Positions 9,222 to 19,964 of a stretch of DNA of 64,000 nucleotides are shown here, piece after piece. The notes below the pieces were generated by a model that had not been told where the DNA came from, did no database searches, and was given only the letters and a program-made list of their open reading frames with translations. Source of the DNA: Rhododendron vialii (Eukaryota > Streptophyta > Magnoliopsida > Ericales > Ericaceae); NCBI RefSeq assembly GCF_030253575.1, contig NC_080560.1:32787501-32851500 (forward strand). Direction: 5' to 3'. The stretch's first letter is position 1. Each line of letters opens with the position of its first letter. The position numbers were made by a program, and so were the translations under genes.

Positions 9222-11154
9222 TCAAATTGACATTAGCGTGGACTTCATTGTCAAATATGTAGCTCCTACGCCGATGTGTGGGAAGAAAGCCCCCGAGGCA
9301 CAGTAATTAATCATTTTCCAGTGTGATGTGTTTGTTATTCTCCCAGGACCAACACCACCACCCCCCCCCCCAATCCAAATAAACGGATGTCCGGGATGTT
9401 TGCACGTACATCGACGAGCTCCGGAGCACCTAAAGTTCACGATCGAGCAAACCCTTCAATGACCCCAAATAGAATGTTTGGCTAGAAGTTGATGGCTGTT
9501 TGGAGAAAGTTCTCCCGGATAATAATTTTCCAGTTTTGTGAGAACAGAAGCCTTGATTTTTAGAAGGAACAAATTGATTTTCCATTTTTTGACTTTTCAA
9601 ATGAGGACTTTAATGGAGTAATGTATATGCATAGCGTTGAAGAAAAAGGCAGGCTACTCTAAAAAATCTAGTAAGCCTCGGGCAAAACTTTTTTCTGATA
9701 TCTTGAACCTGTGCGTGAGACTGTGAGAGTATGATCTAATTATTTTTCAGGGGCATTTTAGGATGGTTTTTTAAATTTCTCTCTCTTGATTTTCACAAGA
9801 TCTTGGTCAAATTCTTCCACTACATTTTTTTTCCTCGACGAGAGGAATGAAAAAAATATAAATATATAGATTAAAGTTAAAAAAAGCTCATAAACGTTGA
9901 AAAAGACCAAAACAAATTGGAAATTTTGAATTTTTGCAATAAAGTTTGACCTTTTCTTTACCAATAAGACCAAAAGATTTTATTAACAAAAAAAGTTTGA
10001 TTTGTTAATTAATGTTAATTTTGAAATTTTATTAAAAATAAAAGTTTGATTGCAGGATAAAGTTTCAAGGTTTTAATTTGTCTTTCAAGTGGAAAAACGT
10101 AGGGTAAGGAGAGGAATGTATAGTTGTTTGATGTGGATTTCTTGAGTTTGAGAGAAACACTCACTCTCTCTACTTCAGATAAATCCCCCCTATTTCAGCG
10201 AGCTCTGACGTCAACGGAGCTGATTGTTGCCAGAGCAGTTTGCCTGTGTGCTTATTTGTCCGATCTTCCTCTCTGTTGCTCTTCTTTCCGATCGTCCTGC
10301 AGTTCCATCGACGATATCAGGTCGGCCCCGTTCTCGTCATTTTGGGCGTCGCATAAGTTCGCGCCCTAACGAGGGCGTAGTTTCTTGGGACGGATGTAGC
10401 AGTTGGTGTTCTGTACGGTGGGGTGTGGCTGTTGTGGTGATCAAGGTTCCGTTTTGTTGTCTTTGTTGTGTCTCGGCCACCATTGTGGCAGCGGTGGTGG
10501 CGGTAGTGAGGGTCTTGATCGGTGTTTCTGGGGCGGCTGGACTTAGGGTTGTGGATCTGTTGTTTACTCGTAGGTTTTGCTTTAGGTTTGTTTGCTTTTT
10601 TTTGTTTTTTTTTGTTTTTGTTTTCTTCCCTTGCGTGGGACTTTCTCCGTAGGTCAAAAATACTACTTTTATGGTCCTTTTTTTTGGGTAAAAACTTTTA
10701 TGGTCCTTGTTGTTGATTTCTCAATCTTATTAGCACCTCATATATATTCAGGACTTGAGATTAATATCCCCATTCACTGCATGCAACATGTGCTGTGTTT
10801 GTTATTCTGCCACTTACCCCACCACCAATCCAACCAATTTTGAATATCTTGGAATTAGGCAGTACCCACGACTTTTTTTTTTGTTTTTTTATTTTTTCCT
10901 TTCTGTTAAACGGATGTCCAAATGGGCCCCACTTCAATTTATCTAGTTAGAAGTGAAGTCATGCATTGGCCAATAGATGCATTGTGGAGCCAAATCAATC
11001 CCATGTTTCACAAGGCATTGAGCGGCTCTTCTATTACATTATGCAACAAAACTGCACTCAATACCTGTTTGGAATGGCTAAAGAAAATCGCGAAGCAGCA
11101 GCGGCTTACAATGCGCTAAAGATATGTATACAATACAAAAGCTTATTATAATGT
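9222..11154. repeat. Duplicated kinase-unit flank, copy A
   Basis: Long blocks of this stretch recur at 13074-15240 (copy B) and 44450-46085 (copy C). Landmarks are AAACGGATGTCCGGGATG, TATGCATAGCGTTGAAGAAAA, a GC-richer stretch at 10120-10660 with GTTTGCCTGTGTGC, and ATATTCAGGACTTGAGATTA near 10745. Open frames inside it are not conserved between the copies, so I do not call a gene. It ends in TTCACAAGGCATTGAGCGG, which also lies before the LINE remnant at 5750. It appears to be spacer of a tandem kinase array. Confidence 0.75.
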
Positions 11155-11400
11155 GCTTTAGTCATCGTTAATATTGTGGAATGTGGAATGGAGAACCGAA
11201 AACAATCATATTTTTGCCTTTGCTCGGTGAGAAACATGGTTGTGGAATGATGGGTGTGAGAATTGAGACCAATGGTTTGAGGAAATGTGATCTCCTTTTA
11301 TTTGTTCCGATGTAAATCTTGGTTTGGGTCTCCATGGGTATGCCAATTGTATACTCCATATATACTAAAGGAATCTTGGCCATTCCGTACTACTTGTTTT
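11155..11400 (-). pseudogene. Scar of a deleted third LecRK unit
   Basis: Positions 11155-11225 match the 3' flank of LecRK 2 (48460-48530: TGCTTTAGTCATCGTTA, GAAAACAATCATA, TTTGCCT). Directly next to it, 11226-11400 match the 5' flank of the same gene, including the start codon region TGAGAAACATGG and the leader GATGGGTGTGAGA. The whole coding sequence that should separate them, about 2.6 kb in LecRK 2, is missing. The junction is near 11226, in CTTTGCTCGGTGAGAAAC. This is the footprint of a kinase gene removed by deletion. Nothing here can be translated into a kinase. Confidence 0.75.
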
Positions 11401-12004
11401 GATCAGTTCAACCTTTTGTTTTGAAAAGCTTTGATCAGTTCAACCGAACATGTAGCTTGAAGTCAACTATTTTAGTCCAATAATTCTTCATTGGGATGTT
11501 TCGTTTCAGCTCCAGATCCTCTTTTCACGCTACTACTTTCAATCATTACCGTCGTGAATTTTAGTTGTTTTAAATATTTTTGAAAGACTCTTCATGCTCG
11601 CACTTGTATTCTCACATTATGTGATTAAGTTTGTGATAATCTGGCCTCCAAGATTGAAAATTAACCAATTTTTGTCCACCAATCTTTGCGGAGTGATTAT
11701 CCAGTGTTTTTGGAGAATCACCACGTGGTGCTTTAAGGACATTTTCTACCCGACATTAGTGTGGACTTCACTGTCAAGTATGTGGCTCCTACCCGATACT
11801 TCAACAAATTGTGTCCTTTGCGACCAACTTTTGCGACTAACAAAATTTGGGTCTCTTTTGCTATGGTTATTGTGACTAAGAGCTTTCTTGGTTGCGAAAA
11901 GAAGAAAGGTGTTCCCAGGACTTCACTGTCAAGGCAGGAGCTTTCTTGGTCTCTTTTACGAGTCACCTATTCTTTGGTGCCAAGCTTTACCGCTGGCGGG
12001 AAAA
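11401..12004. other. Non-coding stretch with a partial match to 9.22 kb
   Basis: The part 11750-11800 repeats the block at 9226-9285 (GACATTAGTGTGGACTTCAC, then GTGGCTCCTAC). The remainder contains no recognised feature. The copia frame formally opens here, but homology to a copia polyprotein only begins near 12010. Confidence 0.5.
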
Positions 12005-12010
12005 TCTTTA

Positions 12011-12907
12011 GCGACCAAACTATGATTCATTTAATGACCAAAGAATTTGAAATGAAAGATCTTGGTTCATTGAAATATTTTCTCGGGATAGAAGTTTCTC
12101 GATCTGGCCGAGGAATTTTTCTGTCTCAGAGAAAATATGTCTTAGATTTGTTGAAGGAAACCGGAATGTCAGCATGTGAACCCGTAGATACTCCGGTGGA
12201 GGAAGGGTTGAAGTTATGTATTGCTTCTAATCAAGTTCCAACTGATATAAGTAGATATCAGAGAATCGCAGGGAGATTAATGTATCTGGCACACACAATG
12301 CCAAACCTTACCTACGCTCTGGGTATTGTTAGCCAATTTCTGCATAATCCTGGAGAACAACACATGAGTGTAGTGATGCGAATCTTGAAGTACTTGAAGT
12401 CTACCCCTGGAAAAGGAATCTTATTTTCCAAGAGTATTGATTGTCACAAAGGTGAAGCATATACTGATGCTGATTGGGCTGGGTCCATTGATGACAGGCA
12501 ATTCACCTCTGGTTATTTCACCTTCGTAAGAGGTAATCTTATTACTTGGAAAAGCAAAAAGCAGAATGTTGTTGCTCGTTCAAGTGTGGAAGCTGAATAT
12601 CGAGGTATGGCCCTCGGTTTTTGTGAAGTCTTATGGCTGAGACAGCTCTTAGAAGATTTGGGGTATCCACCAAAGCAATCGATTCATGTGTACTGTGACA
12701 ACAAGGTTGCCTGTGATATTGCCCACAATCCAGTTCAACATGACAAAACAAAACATGTGAAGGTTGACAGATGTTTTATTAAGGAAAAGTTGGAAGTGAA
12801 GATTATCGAATTACCCAAGATTCGATCTGAGGATTAGCTGGCGAATCTCCTCACCAAAGCTGTGTCAAATAAATTGTTTTCAAAATTTGTTGACAAGTTG
12901 GGCATCT
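12011..12907 (+). pseudogene. copia reverse transcriptase (C-terminus) and RNase H
   Basis: The frame reads the end of reverse transcriptase (KYFLGIEVSRSGRGIFLSQR, RYQRIAGRLMYLAHTMPNL) and then the copia RNase H with AYTDADWAGS, the AEYRGMALG helix and YCDNKVACDIAHNP. These keep the Asp and Glu residues used for catalysis. The first half of reverse transcriptase, with its YVDD box, is missing. A TAG at 12835-12837 interrupts just before LANLLTKA, a motif close to the normal C-terminus (usually LAD-LTK), and the same frame continues to VDKLGIYDIY. It is inactive. Confidence 0.9.
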
Positions 12908-12928
12908 ATGATATCTATGCACTAACTT

Positions 12929-12937
12929 GAGGGAGAG
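12929..12937 (+). other. Polypurine tract of the copia remnant
   Basis: GAGGGAGAG lies directly before the LTR that begins TGTTGAGG. It is the usual site for plus-strand priming in copia elements. Confidence 0.8.
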
Positions 12938-13073
12938 TGTTGAGGTTATTTTGTAATTAACACTTAGTTAAAGGGTCTTGCTTGAAATTAGTTTGTCTTA
13001 TTCTATTGGGGTTGTATATATACCGTGTAAATGAATGAGATACATAACAATTGAGTTTTTCTCCCAATTCACA
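12938..13073 (+). repeat. 3' LTR of the copia remnant (136 bp)
   Basis: It begins TGTTGAGGTTATTTTG and ends CCCAATTCACA (TG...CA), with a TATATATA tract in the middle. It is short, but within the range of small copia families. Confidence 0.75.
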
Positions 13074-14156
13074 TGTATATGCATAGCGTTGAACAAAAAG
13101 GCAGGCTGCTCTTAAAAGGTCAGCCTCGGGTTTTAAGGATTTCTTGAAGACTTGAACCAGTGTGTGAGTCTGATCTAATTTTTTAGGAGCTTTTTAGCAT
13201 GGTTCTTTAAATTCTCTTTCTTAATTTTCACAAGATTACGGTCAAATTACTACGCTACATTTAAGAGAGAGAGAGAAGGAAATTTCCATGAAAGTGAAGG
13301 GTTTCATTTCCGCCATAAATTCATTAGTGAAGCGTATTAAATTTTTCTAGTCCAAGGATTCAGTCAAGGATGGGCAGGATAGGGCATCTTCATGGAGGAA
13401 TTATAGTCGTGTTAATAGAGCTTTGTGTAGAACATGGAACATTTCAGAACAAATTTTGTAACTTTTTTTTTTCCTTTTTTGGCTAAGCACAATCGTAACT
13501 AGCAGTAGTTAAGCTCTCTTAGCCAAGATACTATTCATTTTTTTAGTTGTTGGTTTTCCTGCCTTGTTTCAAGTAGGTAGCGGGACATTTTCTGAATATG
13601 CCCCTTGTTTCTTGTATTCTTGTCTCTTTTTGTTACTAACATCTCTCTTTACCCCCGCCCCCCCACCTCCCACCAAAAAAAAAAAAAAAAGAGTTGTGTA
13701 ATCCACCCTTTATGAATTGTGAATTAGCATGTTTAGGTTTTGTTTCAAAAAGATCTGTGCACAAATATATTCGTTTATTTTTATTTTTTTCCTTCTTCCA
13801 AGTAATTAAACGAGGCCAATATGGGGACCCTTCTAACAAAGCCTTATCAGCATATGAAGATAAATGGATCAACAAGTCAGATTTGTGCGATGCATGGTTA
13901 TTCGACTTCAAAAATTTTCAATTCGGTTAGAGCTAAAGCAAGTTCTTGGTTTTCCATCAAGTTCTCTGCCCAGAAGTATTAGATTTGTGATACTTGGTTG
14001 TTAGGACTCTAGTATTTTTGCTCTTAACAATTTTGTACATGTTGCCTAGTTTTGTTAGGCCGGTTGTAGGCTTTGTTGCTTTTGTTGTTTCGGGGAAATA
14101 CCCTTTTGTTCTTTTGTAGCTTTTTGCACTTTTGGTGGTTTAATAACATGTGCTTA

Positions 14157-14172
14157 CCAAAAAAAAAAAAAA
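14157..14172 (+). other. Poly(A) end of a plus-strand retroposon
   Basis: A T-rich tail region (TTGTAGCTTTTTGCACTTTTG, about 14114-14134) is followed by TTTAATAACATGTGCTTACC and 14 A residues. This has the form of the 3' end of a plant LINE. The 5' limit is not clear, perhaps near 13700. Confidence 0.5.
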
Positions 14173-14414
14173 CATATTGGGATAAAATCTTCAAAGTCAA
14201 AGAATATTTATGTTTTATATTCAATCGAGGGAAGATTCCTAGGTCAAAAAAATATGACAGAGGCCAAAATGTCGCTTTTATGGTCCTTGTTATTGATTTC
14301 TCAATCTTATTAGCACCTCATATATATTCAGGACTTGAGATTAATATCCCCATTCACTGCATGCAACATGTGCTGTGTTTGTTATTCTACCACTTACCCC
14401 ACCAATCCAATCAA

Positions 14415-15010
14415 ATTTTTTTTTTTTTTATCGAGGCAGAAACATATCATATATATAAAAAAGGACACTATCGGTCCAAATTACAAGAACAACACATCAA
14501 AACAAAAATAAATAAAAAAACAAAAATAATAAAAAAACAAAAAACAAAAAGCCGCCAGGAACCAAGACGGCGGAGCCGGACCCATTGATCACACTCGTGA
14601 GAAAGTGGTCAAAGGGGAGGCCAGGTATGGGAAGAGCAGCTCTCAAGATAGACCCGCCGCACCAATTGAGCACATGCCTGCCGGAGAAGGCGCTGCCGGA
14701 CGCCGCCACCGTCGCAGCTAAGTTGGTTCCAAAGACCCAGATCTAGCACACTAGATTTGGCTCCTGAGTCCAAAAATCATTGTGAGAGGAGAACGCTCTC
14801 AACCCTCAACCATGGAGGAAGAGACTGTGGAAGAGAGGAGAGAAAATAGGAGAGAGAAAACCGGACAGGTGGGGGACGAAGGGAACGAGATGAAGGAAGA
14901 GAGAGGGGAGATGGGGTGGAGGGGTGAGGAAGGGAAGTGGAGCGGAGGGGAACCCACCATGCATGGGGCTCTCTTTCTCTCTCTAGAGAGCTCTCGCTCT
15001 CTCTCGAGTC
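14415..15010 (-). mobile_element. Retroposon insertion with poly(A) on the minus strand
   Basis: In copies A and C of the flank, CAATCCAA is followed directly by TTTTGAATATCT. Here about 600 bp intervene. The left edge is a T run (14417-14429), which is a poly(A) tail on the minus strand, and the right edge leads into TTATTGAATATCT. The inserted DNA is purine-rich in its right half, with a GC-rich middle (14555-14715). I do not recognise a protein, so it is likely a truncated LINE or other non-LTR retroposon. Confidence 0.6.
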
Positions 15011-15257
15011 TTCTTATTGAATATCTAGGAAGGCAGAACCCACGACTTTTTTTTTGTTTTTTATTTTTTCCTTTCCGATAAATGGATGTCCGGGACGCTT
15101 GCATGTACGCACCTCAACGAGCTCCAGAGTCTCTAAAGTTAACGACCCGACAAACTTCCCAATGACCCCAAAATTCAAAATGTTTGGCTTGAAGTTGACG
15201 GCCGTTTGGAGAAAGTTTCAAACTAAAGCTAATGAGTAATGAAGATCAACGTCATTC

Positions 15258-15509
15258 CACTACCAGAGAATCTGACACTAGTATAGCTGGCGTTCCTGAA
15301 AACGCTGCTAAAGATGATTTTTACCGGCTTTTTCTGAAAAAGGCTGCCTTTCTGGCGCATTTTAGATGCCTTGAACATACGACGACGTCAGCATCGATCC
15401 CCGACGTTTGAAGAAACGCCGCAAAAAACTTTACCGGTGTTTGTTGGGCCTTTTGTGGCATTTTACAAACGCCCGGATCGAGAAGAATTTTTAATTTTTT
15501 TTTGTAGTG
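15258..15509. mobile_element. CACTA-type MITE (252 bp)
   Basis: It starts CACTACCAGAGAA and ends TTTTTTTTGTAGTG, the CACTA inverted ends, and is flanked on both sides by the 3-bp target duplication TTC (15255-15257 and 15510-15512). The interior carries repeated GGCGTT/ACGCCG and TTTACCGG motifs, like the subterminal binding sites of EnSpm elements. It has no transposase and so depends on another element. Confidence 0.93.
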
Positions 15510-15708
15510 TTCTAACTGAGATGAAAGAATTAATGGATAAGGTAATTTGGTCTTAAGTTCTAGGTATAATACGCATGGTTAGCGGCTTAGCGCGCTGACA
15601 TAATTTTTCGCCACTTTAAACTTGCATACTACAAGTCGGAGCACGTGAATCATGATCAACGGTTATGTAGCTGCACTTATGGGCAATGAAATTATGAATT
15701 CAATTCTT

Positions 15709-16110
15709 ATGAAGAAGATATATTTTTTTTAATAACAACAAAAGAAATTTTATTAATCATTGAAAATGTTACACAGACTAAAAGGACAAGGAGAATGACA
15801 ACAAAATGTGTCCAGTCCGAGACCTAATCCCTTTATTGATAAGATGTCAACCAAGAAAACACCCAAATGGACAGGCTCATACAACATATGGGACGCTGCC
15901 CACACAAAGGCCAAAAAGCCCGAATACAACGGACAATCCCACACAAGTAAAGCTCCAACAAAACCCTAACAACAACAATCTGGAGCCAGCTGCTGCCAAC
16001 GCCACCACACGACGCCTACAACCTCGACAATGCAAACATACGACCAAAATGCCGACCGTCGGCTGCCCGCCTCATTGCCGTCAGGCAAAACCAAAACCAA
16101 CTCCAATTCT
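15709..16110 (-). mobile_element. Probable LINE 3' end (minus strand)
   Basis: The block starts with a T-rich run (15721-15760, a degenerate poly(A) on the other strand including AAATTTCTTTTGTTGTTATT when inverted). It continues with moderately GC-rich sequence lacking stops in one plus frame, which I judge to be chance. The layout resembles 3' UTRs of plant LINEs. I could not identify a domain. Confidence 0.4.
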
Positions 16111-16389
16111 TTTTTCGAAAAACCGTTTTGATTTTAAAACTATTTTTTTCAAAAGCCTTTTCTTATATAAAAACTATTTTTCCAATGACAGTTACCCAAA
16201 AACTTTTAAGAAAAAAAACTACTTTTTTTTTGAAAAAATTTCAATAATTATTTTCTATTTCTAATAAATAGTTATTATTAGTTTCAAAACTATTTTTAAT
16301 AAAATTATATTCTATGTTCACAGTTTTTAGTTTTTTGTAGTTCGAAAATGTACATATGGCAAGTTTTTGAATAACCAATTTTGATTATA

Positions 16390-17624
16390 TGATAGGCGCG
16401 TAAATATTTACATAAGCGCCCCTTATTTATCATTGCTAAGTCTATTTATTTTATTACTTAATAGTTTAATGTTTGATTTTTTTATTATAGGTGTTTGAAA
16501 GCTTAATAGATTAATGCCGATTAAATCATGGATTTGGCCATATTACTTTTGCTCGTTCTGTTGCAGGTCTCGGTGGACCTAAAAGGCTATCTTTTATTTG
16601 CCAATTGTTTTGACTGAAGGTTTGGACAAAACAAAGAAGAATGGGCCTTAGTCAATGGGCCCACGAGGGTTTCTTTTTACTCGGTTACAGAAAGGCATAA
16701 AAAGGAAGGAAAAAAAGGAGCAGCAGGGGGGATTCCCACGCACGAAGCACACGCAAAAACGTACGGGGTTCAGCCGTGGAAACGGAAGAAAAAGAAGAAG
16801 AAAAAAGGCTGCTGCCGCAGCACTGGATTCAAACGGGCTGCCGACTTCCGTTCGTATAGTTTTTCTTTCTAGTTTTATTTCTTTCAAGTTATTTGAAGTT
16901 TTGTTTAATTACTCGCATTTCAATAACTCGTTTGAATTTTTGTTCTTTATAAAAGTTATTTGTTGGTTCTTATTTAACTTAGATTTTTTGTTTATTTTTC
17001 GTATCAAGTAATAGAAGCATGATTAATTCTAGAGTTTTATTCTTTTTATTTTTAATAATGAGTGAGTAGTTTTTCTGAGGTTTGGTCGCTGGGTAAAGGA
17101 GCATCGCGACCTAATTAGGATTCGTCTCGCAATTTTTTTGTACATTAATTTAATTAAATAAATTTAGTTGGTGAAAACTACGTTCGTTGGACGATCCGAA
17201 GCATTTCCAGGGCTCATGTGAGCGGGAACAGGGGACCAAAACCTGTTCGCCACTGTGTACGGGACCGGCAACCTTAGGATTCACATCCTTCGGAGTTTCC
17301 AATTCTCTCTAAATTTAACCATTTTTTTAGAACTTTGAAAAGTGAGTGAATTCTGATCGGGTAGCAAGCGCCGGATTTCCTACGACCGCGCCTCTTTTTT
17401 TTATCATTTGAGCAAGTTATCTGTTAGTATTAGTTAATTAATCAATCAAAAGACAAGGGTAGCTACCTAAGAGCTATTTTTAATACTACAACCCGAGATT
17501 CCACAGCACACACTTCACCGTCCTTAGTGGATTTGACTCCGGTCTTACCGAGTATTGTGCTACATCGGTCTCAGCTCTACGCTTGGAGCAACCCATTATT
17601 TTAGGTCTAGGAATCGGTCAAGCA
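16390..17624 (+). repeat. Solo LTR, TGATAGG family (copy 1)
   Basis: It begins TGATAGGCGCGTAAATATTT and ends GGAATCGGTCAAGCA. The 5 bp on each side are TTATA (16385-16389 and 17625-17629), a perfect target duplication. The 1235-bp body matches 29493-30754 along its length and, inverted, 53790-54747. A single LTR with flanking target repeats and no interior is the product of LTR-LTR recombination. The family is probably Ty3/gypsy, judged from the third copy, where a polypurine tract and GGGACTAGCAATGC-type 3' interior are still attached. Confidence 0.93.
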
Positions 17625-17629
17625 TTATA

Positions 17630-18637
17630 CCATTGTAAACATCTATATTGTTAACTTTACCAATCTCACATTAACTTTTGACTATCTATTTTTTATTACT
17701 ATGTCATTGTGGACAGCCTAAGTTCAGCTCGGCTATTGTTATTAGTATAATAATCTTCACTATTTTGTGATTAAAAAAAAACTTGGAAGAGAGAGGAGAA
17801 AAAGACCGATCCAAAATTAGGTTAAACTTCACTTATACCAAACATTCAAAAGTTGTTGCTCAGTTCCTATCAATTTATTCAACTTGATTTGGATGCGGTG
17901 AATTGGAGTGTAAGACGTATCGGTCTAAATGGTGGTTCGTAGGTTTCGGAAGCCAACACTTGTCTAGATTTGATTTTTAGTGATTTTCAACTACTACGAT
18001 TTTCTATCTTACGCCAAAACTACGAATTTCAAGTATTATACCACAAGGCTTGGACCAAGAGTTTACAGTACCACTTATAGCCTAAATAATCCAATAACCT
18101 CACGAGTTTATGCAATCGAGTTCCACAGAAAATTTGTGTGCTTGACTTGAAGATTATGCTAGATGCGATCTAATTCCTCTACGGAGTTGGTCGAACCTGA
18201 CAGCGGAATTCAATCGCACCTGGACTTTTAATTCCAATTCCTTAGAGGAAGGAATCGATCACATGTACACTTGGACTTTTCAACCTTGGACATTTTCATT
18301 CCAACTCTTGTTTAATGACTTTATCTACACCCAGGACGCCATTTCCATTCCATTTCTGTACGTACAACAAGGGTCCCATGTGACCCAGCTGTCGTGCAAT
18401 GTTATGCATACTCGGTATTCTGCGATGCTCCAGATTCATTTTTATTGGTGTTCAATCGGGGTTTAAATACAATCAAAATTTTAGGCTTTGACTTGGATTT
18501 TCAGATGATGATGTCGGCTTCATTTCTGGGCGCGCTAGTAGTCGAGCCAAAGTTGGGTGTCGATTACCTGAAATCAAGATAAACATATCTCACCCACAAT
18601 ATCATCTAAAATATTCAACAATAAACAATATAATAGT
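17630..18637. other. No recognised feature
   Basis: About 1 kb of AT-rich sequence with short open frames only. The stretch GAATTGGAGTGTAAGACG at about 17903-17920 and AAATTTGTGTGCTTGACTTG near 18131 look like old LTR sequence, but I find no partner in the window. Confidence 0.4.
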
Positions 18638-18932
18638 GGAAAAGTCTACAATACACACCCCTTATTTGGGTGTACCATATGCACCTATTTTATGGTTTAT
18701 TCATAACATTTTAGTGTGTTTCGTAACTTTTGTTCTAGAATTCATAACCTTTCAGCAGTACAATTCGTAACATTTTCATTATGATTCATAACATTTTGGT
18801 GTATCTCATAACTTTTATACGATTTGTAACTTTTTAGCAATACGATTCGTAACATTTTCTTTATAATTCATAACATTTTGAAGATGCATATGATACATAC
18901 TCAAATAAGGATTGTGTATTGTAGTCTTTCCC
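18638..18932. mobile_element. MITE with long inverted ends
   Basis: The left arm 18638-18687 (GGAAAAGTCTACAATACACA, then CCTTATTTGGGTGT) is the approximate inverse of the right arm 18885-18932. Together they can form a stem of nearly 50 bp. The middle holds two diverged tandem units built from CATAACATTTTGGTGT and CGTAACTTTT. The target duplication is unclear: CAATAT occurs on both sides. Long-armed MITEs of this form are often Mutator-like, but that class is an inference. Confidence 0.75.
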
Positions 18933-19448
18933 ATATACAATATTTGGGGCTTATCAGTTGACCTGTATACATGACTAAAAAAAAGCTTGAGTACGCTGTA
19001 TATATATTATCATCCCAGGCCAAATGATGAAGCACTATTAGGCCTTACCCCCGCCATGAATTCTGAGAACGAAGCAAAATTTGGGATGAAGTTCGGTTTA
19101 GATAAAATCCTGCCTTGACAATAATTTATACTTCTGAAAACGAAGAGAAATTCTCTTTGTTGTTCAAAAGAAAATTAGATATTCCAAAAATTGAGATACA
19201 TGGACTCGGCAGATAACAAGGAAAATGAAAAGCTCACTATCCATTGGTCGCTCCACAAACTTTTTTGGTTAGGGGAATTTTTAAACTAAAAATTTACCAA
19301 CTCTGTCAGTAGATCTCCAATAGCTTCTAAATAATGTATGTATATCACATATTTCTTTGGTTTCCTAATTTTTAAGAAGGGAAGAGCTCAATAGAATTTA
19401 GGATTTCATAGCAACATACATAGACGGACCACCATTCACCAAAGCTCA
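18933..19448. other. No recognised feature
   Basis: AT-rich non-coding sequence. No ends, RNA gene or frame of interest were found. Confidence 0.4.
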
Positions 19449-19927
19449 TGTTGGAATTTGGGGTCGGTTCGGGATCAAATTGGGTCGCCCATGTGGGCAT
19501 GACCCGGTGACCCATATATTAAAGAGTCCTATATCATCTTGGAGATAAGATAAAAGAAGTTGAAGTAATTTTAATCTCTTAGGATTAGAAGACTTGCTCT
19601 CTCTCAATTATTTCCTGCAGGATGTTCATAAAGAACACACACAATAATATACACACCAGAGGTATACAAAAGATATAGAGTTCTGGGAAACTCTTGCTCT
19701 CTCTTCGATAGTTCTTTCTCTACCATTAAAGAGCAATCCGAGCTTTTGTATCGTGGAATAGAGGGTGATACTCGATCCTCGTAGTATCATTCCATCGCAG
19801 GAATTTGTCGCTGATTTGGTACGTGATCGAGAGTTTGTAATTCATCCACACCAAGGTCCGATTCGGTTAAAGTTCGCAAGGTAACCCGAACCACTCGCTT
19901 CTGCACTATGGTTATATCCTTCTAACA
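19449..19927 (+). repeat. copia-type 5' LTR (479 bp)
   Basis: It begins TGTTGGAATTTGGGG and ends CCTTCTAACA, one base before a primer-binding site for initiator tRNA-Met. No second copy of this LTR was found in the window, and the DNA after the primer site is an inverted pol fragment, so the element is rearranged. Confidence 0.87.
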
Positions 19928-19928
19928 T

Positions 19929-19941
19929 TGGTATCAAAGCC
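19929..19941 (+). other. Primer-binding site (tRNA-iMet type)
   Basis: TGGTATCAAAGCC matches the plant copia consensus TGGTATCAGAGCC with one change. Confidence 0.87.
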
Positions 19942-19964
19942 TTAGTTGGATGTTTTTGTGCTCT

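Larger units (their letters stand above)
12005..13073 (+). mobile_element. 5'-truncated Ty1/copia element with 3' LTR
   Basis: It holds the C-terminal third of a copia pol frame, a polypurine tract and a short LTR. The left end is blunt: reverse transcriptase starts in the middle, just before MTKEFEMKDLGSLKYFLG. The right end stops at 13073, after which the duplicated flank block (TGTATATGCATAGCGTTGAA) resumes. The 5' LTR, gag, protease and integrase are absent, so the element is a remnant left by deletion or rearrangement. Confidence 0.85.
13074..15240. repeat. Duplicated kinase-unit flank, copy B, broken by retroposons
   Basis: 13074-13330 matches 9620-9830. 14255-14410 matches 10650-10830. 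15010-15240 matches 44450-44640, and 9390-9530 in part. Between these, insertions with A tails occur: a plus-strand A run at 13674-13690, and a plus-strand insertion ending CTTACC followed by an A run (about 14157-14172). No gene is seen in the copy itself. Confidence 0.65.

Noticed and set aside
14497-15104. Frames of 70-100 codons in the purine-rich insertion
   Set aside because: Low-complexity GAGA/CTCT sequence. No domain, and the element around them is a retroposon.
15806-16264. A 152-codon plus-strand frame
   Set aside because: It ends in poly-Phe/Lys from AT-rich DNA and lies antisense to a probable LINE 3' end. No recognisable protein.
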